DNA of 64,000 bases, from the NCBI RefSeq assembly GCF_004119455.1, contig NZ_NRQT01000005.1:372001-436000 (forward strand), read 5' to 3'. This document shows positions 51,520-59,497 of the stretch, piece by piece. This stretch comes from Chryseobacterium sp. CH25. GTDB taxonomy: Bacteria > Bacteroidota > Bacteroidia > Flavobacteriales > Weeksellaceae. The stretch's first letter is position 1. Each line of letters starts with the position of its first letter. Below the pieces are notes generated by a model. The model did not search any database. It was not told the DNA's origin and saw nothing but the letters and a program-made list of their open reading frames with translations. Made by a program: the position numbers and the translations under genes.

Positions 51520-52152
51520 ATGAAAAAGTTAATTTTAGGATTAGCAGTAACTGCAGGAACATTAGCGTTCGCTCAACAAAAAACTTCTTCTAGCCCTGTA
51601 TCATTTGGGGTAAAAGGAGGAATGAACGTTTCTTCACTTTCAAAAACTGAAGGGCTGGACGATCAAAAATCTAAAATCGGATTCAATGCAGGTGTATTTG
51701 CCAACATTCCGGTAGCCACTTCATTTAGCATCCAGCCAGAGGTATTGTACTCTCAGTATGGAGAGAAGTCTAACTATAAGTTAAACAACAGCACAACCAT
51801 CTCAAATTCTACTAAGCTAGATTATATTACAGTACCGGTAATGTTCCAGTACAATGCACTTCCTAACCTTTATTTAGAAGCTGGACCAGAGTTCGGATTC
51901 ATGGTAAGTGCTAAGAACAAAGTTAAAAATGAATCTACAGGGCAGTCGTCTACTACAGATAACTATAAAGACAACCTGAATACATTCAACTTTGGGATTG
52001 GTATAGGAGCAGGATATTACTTCACTCCAAGCTTTGGAATCACAGCAAGATATGTTGCCGGTTTAACGGATATTGCAAAAGACAGACCTAACGGATCTGA
52101 TGCTATCAGAAATAATGTATTCCAGGTAGGATTAGCTTATAAATTTAATTAA
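51520..52152 (+). CDS. Outer-membrane beta-barrel protein, array member 1
   Basis: A 210-residue protein with a signal peptide (MKKLILGLAVTAGTLAFAQ). Its PorT-like outer-membrane barrel begins SFGVKGGMNVSSLSKTEG and ends VGLAYKFN. The conserved inner strand YNALPNLYLEAGPEFGFMVSAK is almost the same in member 2. It is probably an 8-stranded barrel with variable loops (KTEGLDDQKSK, TSKLNNSTTI region). These families have no assigned transport or enzyme role and may act in surface structure or stress. It is followed by its own terminator, so each array member is its own unit. Confidence 0.88.
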   Translation: MKKLILGLAVTAGTLAFAQQKTSSSPVSFGVKGGMNVSSLSKTEGLDDQKSKIGFNAGVFANIPVATSFSIQPEVLYSQYGEKSNYKLNNSTTISNSTKLDYITVPVMFQYNALPNLYLEAGPEFGFMVSAKNKVKNESTGQSSTTDNYKDNLNTFNFGIGIGAGYYFTPSFGITARYVAGLTDIAKDRPNGSDAIRNNVFQVGLAYKFN

Positions 52153-52190
52153 GCTATTTAACATTCAGTAACAAATTTTATATTCAATAA

Positions 52191-52226
52191 AAGATCAGGT
52201 TAAATTTTTAATCTGGTCTTTTTTTT
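52191..52226 (+). terminator. Terminator after array member 1
   Basis: AAGATCAGGTTAAA pairs with TTTAATCTGGTCTT (two G-U pairs), followed by eight Ts. Confidence 0.85.
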
Positions 52227-52339
52227 ATTATAAATCTTAAATTATGTTAACGGATTATGAGTGTTATTCTGTAAAATAAATTTCTAAATATTCTACTTAA
52301 TACTCTATTATAAAGTTAAATAAAGTTGTTTTTATTTTT

Positions 52340-52355
52340 TGGCACGCGATTTGAT
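52340..52355 (+). promoter_or_regulatory. Sigma-54-type promoter 2 (TGGCAC-N5-TTGAT)
   Basis: The -24 half is a perfect TGGCAC; spacing is GG-N10-GA. It lies 48 nt ahead of the ATG at 52404. An in-frame upstream ATG at 52326 would overlap this promoter and is rejected as a start. Confidence 0.65.
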
Positions 52356-52403
52356 TATAAAGAAAGTGTTAAACAAAACTTAAAAACTATTAAATATAAA
52401 CTT

Positions 52404-52991
52404 ATGAAAAAGATTCTTTTTGGTCTTGCATTAGTAGCAGGAACTTTCTCTTTCGCACAAAAAACATCATCAAATACAGCTTCATCTCCAGTTAGATTTG
52501 GATTAAAAGCAGGTCTTAACGTTTCTAGCTTTACTGAAAGCGGATGGAACTCAAAAGCAGGATTCTATGCAGGTGCATTCGCTAATATTCCAGTAGCTCA
52601 GGATTTCTCTGTACAACCGGAAGTTTTATATAGCGGAATGGGTGCGAAAGCTAAATCCAATAGCGATGTAAAAGCTAATTTAGATTATATTGCTGTACCG
52701 GTAATGTTCCAGTATAACGCACTTCCTAACTTATACTTAGAAGCAGGACCTCAATTCGGTTTCTTAGTAGGTGCAAAATTAAAATATAATTCTAGTTCTG
52801 TAGATATTAAAGATTCTACTAAAGGTTTTGACTTTGGTTTAGGACTTGGTGCTGGTTATTACTTCACTCAGAACATTGGTGTGAACGTAAGATATGTAGC
52901 TGGATTAACTGATACTGCAAAAAACAGACCTAGCGGTTCAGACTCTAACAAAAATGGAGCTTTCCAAGTTGGTTTAGCTTATAAATTCTAA
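52404..52991 (+). CDS. Outer-membrane beta-barrel protein, array member 2
   Basis: A 195-residue protein starting MKKILFGLALVAGTFSFAQ (signal peptide). The barrel shows VRFGLKAGLNVSSFTESGWNSKAGFYAGAFAN and ends FQVGLAYKF. It is the smallest member, with the loop between strands reduced to a few residues (KLKYNSSSVDIKDS). It shares the YNALPNLYLEAGPQFGFLVGAK strand with member 1. The start is chosen because the signal peptide begins here and the promoter lies upstream. No function can be given beyond an outer-membrane porin-like protein. Confidence 0.87.
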   Translation: MKKILFGLALVAGTFSFAQKTSSNTASSPVRFGLKAGLNVSSFTESGWNSKAGFYAGAFANIPVAQDFSVQPEVLYSGMGAKAKSNSDVKANLDYIAVPVMFQYNALPNLYLEAGPQFGFLVGAKLKYNSSSVDIKDSTKGFDFGLGLGAGYYFTQNIGVNVRYVAGLTDTAKNRPSGSDSNKNGAFQVGLAYKF

Positions 52992-53021
52992 GCTTAGCAC
53001 TTAGCTTTAATTGAAAATTAT

Positions 53022-53052
53022 AACCGGATTATTTATTTGATCCGGTTTTTTT
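53022..53052 (+). terminator. Terminator after array member 2
   Basis: AACCGGAT and ATCCGGTT form an 8-bp stem with a 10-nt loop and a seven-T tail. Confidence 0.85.
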
Positions 53053-53079
53053 GATCTCTACTCCTCTATTTTAATTTTT

Positions 53080-53095
53080 TGGCAAGAAATTTGCG
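53080..53095 (+). promoter_or_regulatory. Sigma-54-type promoter 3 (TGGCAA-N5-TTGCG)
   Basis: GG-N10-GC, a close match to the RpoN consensus. No gene starts within 300 nt, and a terminator at 53290-53325 would end the transcript first. Confidence 0.6.
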
Positions 53096-53104
53096 TATAG
53101 AGTA

Positions 53105-53325
53105 TTAACTATATCTGTTTTTAAAGTATATTTATACTACAGTTTTTACTTTATGATTTTAATATCAAATATTAATTTTAAAATCGTATAGAAAATTTTA
53201 TTACATATTGATTAAAGACTGAAAAATAGACAATGGGAATATTAGATTAATATTTCCAACATAAATATAATACATTTTGATTTCAATAGAAAAAGTCAGG
53301 TTTACTTGTTAAATCTGACTTTTTC
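53105..53325 (+). ncRNA. Candidate non-coding transcript in the beta-barrel array
   Basis: The predicted RNA begins about 12 nt after the -12 element at 53093 and ends at a strong terminator. It holds no convincing ORF. It could be a small RNA or the relic of a deleted fifth barrel gene whose promoter and terminator remain. No RNA family was recognised. Confidence 0.35.
53290..53325 (+). terminator. Terminator of the ORF-less unit
   Basis: AAAAAGTCAG-g-TTTA pairs with TAAA-t-CTGACTTTTT. This is as strong as the terminators of the coding members. Confidence 0.85.
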
Positions 53326-53359
53326 GCTTTTATATGACTTTTATCAACTTTTATCTCTT

Positions 53360-53375
53360 TGGCGGGAGTTTTGCT
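53360..53375 (+). promoter_or_regulatory. Sigma-54-type promoter 4 (TGGCGG-N5-TTGCT)
   Basis: GG-N10-GC spacing, 31 nt ahead of array member 3. The -24 half deviates at two bases. Confidence 0.55.
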
Positions 53376-53406
53376 ACAGGTGGGTTGAAATTTTAATTAA
53401 ATAACC

Positions 53407-54105
53407 ATGAAAAAATTATTCATAGGATTGGCATTTACAGGGAGCCTTTTTATTAATGCACAGGAAAAAACTAAGTCATCTTCTCCTATTACCTTTGGGG
53501 TTAAAGCGGGATTTAATGCAACCACTATTTCTAGAAATGATGATAAAGATGGTTATTATGATAATGATCAGAAGATGAAAGCAGGTTTTAATGCAGGAGT
53601 ATTTGTAAATATACCAGTAGCAGAAAAATTTAGTATTCAGCCTGAACTTCTTTTCAGCCAGTTAGGATCAAAATCTGAAGCAAGATATAGAGAGACACAA
53701 GGAAATAGAATGGTTAGCGTTGAAGTAAACGATAAAACAAACTTGAATTATCTTGTTCTACCAGTTATGGTACAGTATAATATCCTTCCTCAGCTTTATG
53801 TAGAGGCTGGTCCTGAATTCGGATTTCTATTAGGTGGTAAATCAAAAGGAGATGTTACAATTACTGAAAGAGAGGGGAATTTCACATCTTATCAAAGTGA
53901 AACATCTTCAAGCAAAATAAATATGGATCGTTTTAACAGGTTTAATGTTGGAATAGGTGTTGGTGCAGGATATTATTTTACACCACAATTTGGGGTAACA
54001 GCAAGATTTACTGCAGGACTTACCAATATTATGAAGAGTAATTTTGACGTTTATAAAGCAAGAAACAATGCCTTTCAGGTTGGTGTAGCATATAAATTCA
54101 AATAG
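53407..54105 (+). CDS. Outer-membrane beta-barrel protein, array member 3
   Basis: A 232-residue protein with a signal peptide (MKKLFIGLAFTGSLFINAQ). The barrel starts ITFGVKAGFNATTISRNDD and ends FQVGVAYKFK. The loops are longer and more charged than in members 1 and 2 (DDKDGYYDNDQKMK; SEARYRETQGNRMVSVEVNDKT; SKGDVTITEREGNF). The conserved strand reads YNILPQLYVEAGPEFGFLLGGKSKG. The loop expansion suggests diversification of exposed regions while the scaffold is kept. It has its own terminator at 54129. Confidence 0.87.
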   Translation: MKKLFIGLAFTGSLFINAQEKTKSSSPITFGVKAGFNATTISRNDDKDGYYDNDQKMKAGFNAGVFVNIPVAEKFSIQPELLFSQLGSKSEARYRETQGNRMVSVEVNDKTNLNYLVLPVMVQYNILPQLYVEAGPEFGFLLGGKSKGDVTITEREGNFTSYQSETSSSKINMDRFNRFNVGIGVGAGYYFTPQFGVTARFTAGLTNIMKSNFDVYKARNNAFQVGVAYKFK

Positions 54106-54128
54106 ATATTTATTATTTTTCGATGTAG

Positions 54129-54156
54129 GCCAGGTATTTTTAATGCCTGGCTTTTT
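54129..54156 (+). terminator. Terminator after array member 3
   Basis: GCCAGGTATT and AATGCCTGGC pair (one G-U) and are followed by five Ts. Confidence 0.85.
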
Positions 54157-54375
54157 ATTTTCAGGGGTAAGTCTGGAAATAAAAGTTTTTCATCTTTATA
54201 AAGTATATAATTAACACCAATTAATATTTATATTGATATGGAATAAGTTTAACATAAAATTTATCACAAATATTCTATATGTGTTGAAATATTTTATATA
54301 AAACGGAACATAATCTTTCTTTTTTTTAATTGAAAAATCTCTCGAAAATGGCTTTGTATCTAGGTTTTTTGAGTT

Positions 54376-54391
54376 TGGCAAGCATTTTGCA
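54376..54391 (+). promoter_or_regulatory. Sigma-54-type promoter 5 (TGGCAA-N5-TTGCA)
   Basis: The -12 half is a perfect TTGCA; spacing is GG-N10-GC. It lies 57 nt ahead of array member 4. Confidence 0.65.
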
Positions 54392-54448
54392 AAATAAACC
54401 GCGAATGGTTGAAAGACCATCAAGTAGTAAAAATTAAAAAATAAAATT

Positions 54449-55150
54449 ATGAAGAAGTTATTTTTAGGACTGGCATTAACTGCTGGTACATTAGCCTTTG
54501 CTCAGGAATCAACAACTGTAAATACATCACCTCTTAAAAAAGACGTTCAACCTATCAGATTTGGTATTAAAGCCGGAGGAAACTCAGCGTATTTCAGTGA
54601 GCAATCATTCGGAATGAACAGCCAGAAATTAGGTTTCCATGCCGGAGCTTTTGTAAACATTCCTATCTCTAAACAGTTCAGCTTCCAGCCAGAGGTTTTA
54701 TATAACCAAATGGGGGCAAGAGATGTAGCTTACTCAACAGAAACAACTACAGGAGCAACTACTGTAAAAACTAAAGGAGAAAGCAAAGTAACAATGAACT
54801 ATATTTCAGTTCCTTTAATGGTACAGATGAGACCTATGGACAAGTTCTATATTGAAGCAGGTCCTGAATTCAGCTACTTTATCAACGGGAAAACTAAAGG
54901 AGAAGCTACTGTAGCAAGTACTACCGGAGGAGTAACTACTACTACATCACAATCTCAGTCTGATGATATCAATAAAGATAATATCAACAGATTCAACTTT
55001 GGTTTAGGTCTTGGTTTAGGATATGATATTACTAATAATATCGGAATCAGTGCTAGATATACCAACAGCTTAACAAAGATCGAAAAGAGCAGACCAGCTG
55101 CTGAAAACAACAACAGAGTTTTCCAATTAGGTCTGAACTATAAGTTCTAA
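54449..55150 (+). CDS. Outer-membrane beta-barrel protein, array member 4
   Basis: A 233-residue protein with a signal peptide (MKKLFLGLALTAGTLAFAQ). The barrel starts IRFGIKAGGNSAYFSEQS and ends FQLGLNYKF. It is the most diverged member: the shared strand is MRPMDKFYIEAGPEFSYFINGKTKG, and the last large loop is a Thr/Ser-rich stretch (ASTTGGVTTTTSQSQSDD). Like the others it is a lone unit between a sigma-54-type promoter and a terminator. Confidence 0.87.
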   Translation: MKKLFLGLALTAGTLAFAQESTTVNTSPLKKDVQPIRFGIKAGGNSAYFSEQSFGMNSQKLGFHAGAFVNIPISKQFSFQPEVLYNQMGARDVAYSTETTTGATTVKTKGESKVTMNYISVPLMVQMRPMDKFYIEAGPEFSYFINGKTKGEATVASTTGGVTTTTSQSQSDDINKDNINRFNFGLGLGLGYDITNNIGISARYTNSLTKIEKSRPAAENNNRVFQLGLNYKF

Positions 55151-55200
55151 TAAAAAATAAACCAATTTTTTAACTTAGATACAGATTTCTGTATCGCATA

Positions 55201-55231
55201 AAATAGCCGGAAGAATTTCTTCCGGCTATTT
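55201..55231. terminator. Bidirectional terminator between array member 4 and the GDPD gene
   Basis: AAATAGCCGGAAG pairs with CTTCCGGCTATTT around a short loop, with T/A-rich flanks on both sides. Confidence 0.85.
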
Positions 55232-55257
55232 ATTTTTTGGGATATAGGCTGAACTAA

Positions 55258-56205
55258 TTATTCAAAGATTCTTGGATCATCACTAATTACCCCGTCTATT
55301 CCCATACTTTTTAACTCCTGTAATCTTTCTTTGGTATTCACAGTCCATGGGATCACTTTCATTCCTAATTTATGGCATTCCTGTACAAGTTCAGGAGTAA
55401 CCAATCTATGATCTGGACTATAAATGGTTGGAGTGTAGCTCAAGAACTTCATATCTCCTGCTACTCCATTTAAATGGTTTGGATATAATTTGAACTTTTC
55501 TACCGGAATATTCTTAAAATGAGCCCGTTGCTGCTCTAATTTTTTATCATCTACTTTTTCTACAAGTAGAGCCGTCATTATCTTTGGATATTCTTTATGA
55601 ATAATTTCCAATGTTCTGGGATCAAAAGACTGGATAATAACCCTGTCCTGAATTCCTTTTTCTACAATAATCTTCATCATCAGGTCTACAAATTCTTTAG
55701 GTTCCGGATGAAAGATATTATCTGAGAAAGGACGTGTTTTAGTCTCTATATTATAATAAGGCAAAGGTCTTTTCAACTCACGGGAATAAGATTCACAAGC
55801 ATCTATAATATCTGAGAAAAGAGGTTTTTGTACCTTTACTTTCTTTTGATCGGGATAGTTGTCCAATTTCTTTTGGCCTACATCAAATGTCCGAATTTTT
55901 GAATAAGGCATATCGTAAATTTTGTAATAAAAACCAGAATCTTGTGGAATATAAGTTCCATCCGGTTTGGTAATTAATTCAGGGGAAAGAAAGGCATCAT
56001 GCGAAAGAATTACTTTTTTATCTTTTGTGATAGCTAAATCCATTTCCAGGGTTCTTACATTCATTTTTAAGGCGTTTTTCATAGCCGGAACAGTATTTTC
56101 CGGATAAAGAGATTTTCCACCGCGGTGAGCCTGATTATCGAAAGATTGTGCTGAATAGAGTTGAGTAGCAATAAGAAATATACCTGATAAAAATGCGTTC
56201 TTCAT
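55258..56205 (-). CDS. Secreted glycerophosphodiester phosphodiesterase
   Basis: A 315-residue protein with a signal peptide (MKNAFLSGIFLIATQLYSAQ). It has the GDPD TIM-barrel signature AHRGGKSLYPENTVPAM (H27, R28) followed by LEMDLAITKDKKVILSHDAF, which supplies the metal-binding E/D and second histidine. It hydrolyses glycerophosphodiesters to glycerol-3-phosphate and alcohol in the periplasm for phosphate or carbon salvage. It is a lone gene between terminators. Confidence 0.9.
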   Translation of the reverse strand: MKNAFLSGIFLIATQLYSAQSFDNQAHRGGKSLYPENTVPAMKNALKMNVRTLEMDLAITKDKKVILSHDAFLSPELITKPDGTYIPQDSGFYYKIYDMPYSKIRTFDVGQKKLDNYPDQKKVKVQKPLFSDIIDACESYSRELKRPLPYYNIETKTRPFSDNIFHPEPKEFVDLMMKIIVEKGIQDRVIIQSFDPRTLEIIHKEYPKIMTALLVEKVDDKKLEQQRAHFKNIPVEKFKLYPNHLNGVAGDMKFLSYTPTIYSPDHRLVTPELVQECHKLGMKVIPWTVNTKERLQELKSMGIDGVISDDPRIFE

Positions 56206-56330
56206 ATCCTTTTAATTTTAATCTTATAAAATTAAAATTTACCTGTGTATTGTATAATACAGGAATATTAAGGTTTTGCTACATTTTACCTTGTTTTGTT
56301 GGTATTGGAAACTTTTAATAGCGTGTTTTG

Positions 56331-56355
56331 AGATTCCTCGTTCCTCGGAATGACA
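56331..56355. repeat. Short relative of the GTCATTCC palindrome family
   Basis: AGATTCCTCGTTCCTCGGAATGACA is a single arm (with a small internal duplication) of the AGATTCC...GGAATGACA unit seen at 7270-7291 and 22369-22390. Confidence 0.5.
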
Positions 56356-56362
56356 GAATACA

Positions 56363-56392
56363 AAAAGAGCCAGGCATTTACTACCTGGCTCT
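56363..56392 (-). terminator. Terminator after purF
   Basis: AGAGCCAGG and CCTGGCTCT form a 9-bp stem with a 9-nt loop and a minus-strand T-run, 20 bp past the purF stop. Confidence 0.85.
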
Positions 56393-56411
56393 CTGTTTTA
56401 TGTAAGAAATA

Positions 56412-57911
56412 TTAATTAAATAATACTGCTTCCTCTCCTTTTCCTACCGGATATTCTTCTGTAAAACATCCAAAGCAGTGATTAGAAGATCCTAAAATGC
56501 TTTTTAGATTATCTATGCTTAAAAACTCTAAAGAATCTACTCCTAAATAGTTTTTAAGCTCTTCTGTAGTCATATTCGCTGAGATCAGATCATCTTTTGA
56601 TGGAGTATCAATTCCCAGATAACATGGAGCAATAATTGGTGGAGAAACACTTCTGAAGTGAATCTCTTTTACTCCTGCATCTTTCAAGATTTTAACCAAT
56701 CTCTTGGATGTTGTTCCACGAACGATAGAGTCATCAATGATCACTACCCTTTTATCTTTCATTTCTGAAATAATCGGGTTAAGCTTAAGGTTTACTACCC
56801 TTTCTCTCATTTCCTGTGTAGGAACAATGAAACTTCTACCGATGTATCTGTTTTTAATTAAAACAGGGCGGAAAGGGATTCCTGAAGCTTTTGAGAAACC
56901 GATAGCAGCTGGAACTCCGGAATCCGGAACACCAATTACCAAATCAGCTTCTACAGGTGCCTGCTCCCAAATCTTTTCACCGGACTTTTCTCTGATCTCA
57001 TATACATTAATGTTTTCAAGAGTAGAGTCAGGTCTTGCGAAGTAGATGTATTCAAAAGAACAGATTCTCTGTTTTCCTTTCGCTTCATCCATCATATAAG
57101 AATGAAGTTTTCCAGGCTCGTTTTCATTAGTATAAATGATTTCTCCAGGAAGAATATCACGTACATACTGAGCTCCTACAGCATCTAATGCTACAGATTC
57201 GGAAGCTACAACATAAGAGTTCTCATTAATAGCTCCTAAAACTAGTGGACGAATCCCATTGAAGTCTCTGAACGCAAAGAATTTATTTCTTGTCATTCCC
57301 ACTACGGAATAGGCTCCTTCAATCTTCTCCATAGTTGCTTTAATAGCTCCACGAAGACCAAGATCAAGGTTTTTTTGGATCAATCTTAAGATCACCTCAG
57401 AATCGGAAGTTGCTCTGAAAACTACGCCTTCAGCTTCTAATTCCGCTTTTAATTCCTTCGCATTGGTAAGGTTACCGTTGTGCGCTATAGAAAGTATAAT
57501 CTGGTCATATTCGTTTTTCGCGAAAAATGGCTGGAAATTATATTTCTTTTTATCTCCTGCTGTGGTATAACGGGTATGACCAATTGCAGAATTTCCCATA
57601 AAAGTTTCAGGTTCCTGAATGTCTTTATAAACGTCTAAAACCAGTCCTTCATCTTTCATATTGGTAATTTTACCGTCTTTTAAAACGGAAATACCACAAG
57701 CTTCCTGGCCTCTGTGCTGTAGTGCAAAAAGCCCGAACTGTGAAAGAGAAAACGTATCCAGATCTTCATCTGAATAAAGACCGAAGATTCCACATTCCTC
57801 ATTAGGAGCATCTAATCTCTCCTCCTCCTGAGTTCTGAAAAGGTTTCTTCCGTAAACCTGGTTTTCAAACTGTTTTAAATATTCACTTTTATGAATGTCT
57901 AAACTTTTCAT
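56412..57911 (-). CDS. purF: Amidophosphoribosyltransferase
   Basis: A 499-residue enzyme. The N-terminal glutaminase domain has its nucleophile cysteine in NEECGIFGLY near residue 41, exposed after removal of a propeptide. LQHRGQEACG and GHTRYTTAG follow. The phosphoribosyltransferase domain has the PRPP loop RVVIIDDSIVRGTTSKRL. The C-terminus has paired cysteines (SSNHCFGCFTEEYP) as in Fe-S or redox-type PurF proteins. It catalyses the first committed step of purine synthesis. It is 129 bp downstream of purC on the same strand. Confidence 0.95.
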   Translation of the reverse strand: MKSLDIHKSEYLKQFENQVYGRNLFRTQEEERLDAPNEECGIFGLYSDEDLDTFSLSQFGLFALQHRGQEACGISVLKDGKITNMKDEGLVLDVYKDIQEPETFMGNSAIGHTRYTTAGDKKKYNFQPFFAKNEYDQIILSIAHNGNLTNAKELKAELEAEGVVFRATSDSEVILRLIQKNLDLGLRGAIKATMEKIEGAYSVVGMTRNKFFAFRDFNGIRPLVLGAINENSYVVASESVALDAVGAQYVRDILPGEIIYTNENEPGKLHSYMMDEAKGKQRICSFEYIYFARPDSTLENINVYEIREKSGEKIWEQAPVEADLVIGVPDSGVPAAIGFSKASGIPFRPVLIKNRYIGRSFIVPTQEMRERVVNLKLNPIISEMKDKRVVIIDDSIVRGTTSKRLVKILKDAGVKEIHFRSVSPPIIAPCYLGIDTPSKDDLISANMTTEELKNYLGVDSLEFLSIDNLKSILGSSNHCFGCFTEEYPVGKGEEAVLFN

Positions 57912-58040
57912 TTCTATTTTTTCTAATAATTAGAAGTTAGATATTAGATGTCAGGAATTAGTCTAAGTTAACTTCAGTTTTTAATTTTTAGTTTTTAAAT
58001 AACAAATTGTCTTCCAGAATAATATCCTTTCTCTACAATC

Positions 58041-58763
58041 TTATTTTACCAAAAGGTTTTTAAGACGGTTGTAGATTTCAACATATGCCTCAGTTACTTC
58101 TCCTAAGTCTCTTCTGAATCTGTCTTTGTCAAGCTTTTTCATGGTATCTTTATCCCAAAGTCTGCAAGTATCAGGAGAAATTTCGTCTGCAAGGATGATC
58201 TCACCTGTAGAAGTTTTTCCTAATTCAATTTTGAAGTCTACAAGGATGATATTGATCTTGTCAAACAGCTCAATAAGGATATCGTTGATGTCTGAAGATA
58301 ATTCATACATTTCATCAAGCTCTTCATAAGTAGCAGCTCCTAAGAATACAGCGTGGTGATCGTTGATAAGCGGATCTCCCAATTCGTCTTTTTTATAGCA
58401 GATATCGAAGATGGTTACAGGAGACTTAATTCCTTCTTCCACTCCTAATCTTTGTGCCATACTTCCTGCAGAGTAGTTTCTTACTACCATTTCCAAAGGA
58501 ATGATAGATACTTTTTTTACCAACTGCTCTCTTTCGTCTAATTTCTGGATGAAATGAGTTTTGATCCCTTTTTCATTTAAATATTCAAAAATAAGAGTGG
58601 TGATCGCATTGTTCATTTCTCCTTTCAGGTCAACCTGGCCTTTCTTTTGAGCGTTAAATGCTGTAGCATCGTCTTTAAAACGTACTACTACTTCATCAGG
58701 ATTATCGGTAGCAAATACTTGTTTCGCTTTCCCCTCGTACAACATTTCTTTCTTTTGACTCAT
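58041..58763 (-). CDS. purC: SAICAR synthetase
   Basis: A 240-residue ATP-grasp-like enzyme. It has the N-terminal [31 protein letters not shown], the substrate loop [44 protein letters not shown] and the C-terminal FRRDLG. It joins CAIR and aspartate in purine synthesis. Location next to purF suggests a purine unit, though no PurR-type operator or riboswitch was seen in the 129-bp gap. Confidence 0.95.
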   Translation of the reverse strand: MSQKKEMLYEGKAKQVFATDNPDEVVVRFKDDATAFNAQKKGQVDLKGEMNNAITTLIFEYLNEKGIKTHFIQKLDEREQLVKKVSIIPLEMVVRNYSAGSMAQRLGVEEGIKSPVTIFDICYKKDELGDPLINDHHAVFLGAATYEELDEMYELSSDINDILIELFDKINIILVDFKIELGKTSTGEIILADEISPDTCRLWDKDTMKKLDKDRFRRDLGEVTEAYVEIYNRLKNLLVK

Positions 58764-58799
58764 AATTTTACTTTCTAAATTGTAGTTAGATTTATTGAT

Positions 58800-59495
58800 T
58801 TATTTTATTATTATTCCTGTTAAGACAGCCAGTCCAAAACTTAACAATGTACCAATTAATACATATTCCGTAAGTTTTCTCTGTTTTGCCTGTGCAAGGT
58901 CGCTGAACCTGAAAACAGATTTGGCAGCTACCATGAAACCTACGCCTTCCCAGTGATTCACCATAATAAAGGTAAATACCAGCAGACGTTCTAAAATTCC
59001 GATATATTTTCCGGCACTTGATAAAGATTCGGTTTGAATAGAGTTGGCACCATCCGGAGCGGGTGTCCAGGATGATAAAAGGATTTTGATAAAAATAGAA
59101 GCCGGCGTTGTCAAAAACAAAGCCGCCATTAGTATCTTTAAAACATCCTGATTCTGTAAAAAGCTGAAGTTAAATTCCCCGAAATAAAAAGAGGCTCCTG
59201 CAATCACTAAAACATGCAAAAGTTGATCGATAAAAAACCATCTTTTCTTTGTTTTAATAGTTTGAAAACTAAGTTTAGCAGCATCAATGATAAAATGAGT
59301 AATTCCAATTAAAATGGCTACCCACCAAAGCTGTAAATTCCAAAGAAAAATGAAGCTTAAAACAGTGTGAATCAGAACGTGAAAGTATAAAAACTTGCTT
59401 TTCAGTTTATAGTTCTCCTTATCAGCAACCCATGAATTTGGCTGAAGTATAAAATCTCCGAGTAGATGTGCCAATATGAGTTTGATAAAGATCAT
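58800..59495 (-). CDS. DUF3307-family membrane protein
   Basis: A 231-residue inner-membrane protein with several helices. The family start is FIKLILAHLLGDFILQPNSWV, with conserved H-L-L-G-D-F and a later HFIIDAAKL. The function of the family is not known to me. It starts 2 nt downstream of the SatD-family gene, so the pair is co-transcribed. SatD/DUF3307 pairs recur in Bacteroidetes, suggesting that the regulator controls the membrane protein. Confidence 0.8.
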   Translation of the reverse strand: MIFIKLILAHLLGDFILQPNSWVADKENYKLKSKFLYFHVLIHTVLSFIFLWNLQLWWVAILIGITHFIIDAAKLSFQTIKTKKRWFFIDQLLHVLVIAGASFYFGEFNFSFLQNQDVLKILMAALFLTTPASIFIKILLSSWTPAPDGANSIQTESLSSAGKYIGILERLLVFTFIMVNHWEGVGFMVAAKSVFRFSDLAQAKQRKLTEYVLIGTLLSFGLAVLTGIIIK

Positions 59496-59497
59496 GC

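Larger units (their letters stand above)
52992..53406. other. 415-bp spacer holding an ORF-less promoter-terminator unit
   Basis: Contains terminator 53022-53052, sigma-54-type promoter 53080-53095, about 195 bp of AT-rich sequence with no ORF above 12 codons, terminator 53290-53325 and then sigma-54-type promoter 53360-53375 for array member 3. Confidence 0.65.
54106..54448. other. 343-bp AT-rich spacer before array member 4
   Basis: Holds the terminator of member 3 (54129-54156) and the sigma-54-type promoter at 54376-54391. The 54210-54420 minus-strand ORF is low-complexity AT-rich sequence and is not accepted. Confidence 0.55.

Noticed and set aside
52326..52403. Upstream start for barrel gene 2
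   Set aside because: The extension spans the promoter and precedes a perfect signal peptide; ATG 52404 is preferred.
54211..54423. Minus-strand frame of 70 codons before barrel gene 4
   Set aside because: Low-complexity, rich in Phe/Asn/Ile/Lys, in AT-rich spacer, and covers the sigma-54-type promoter.
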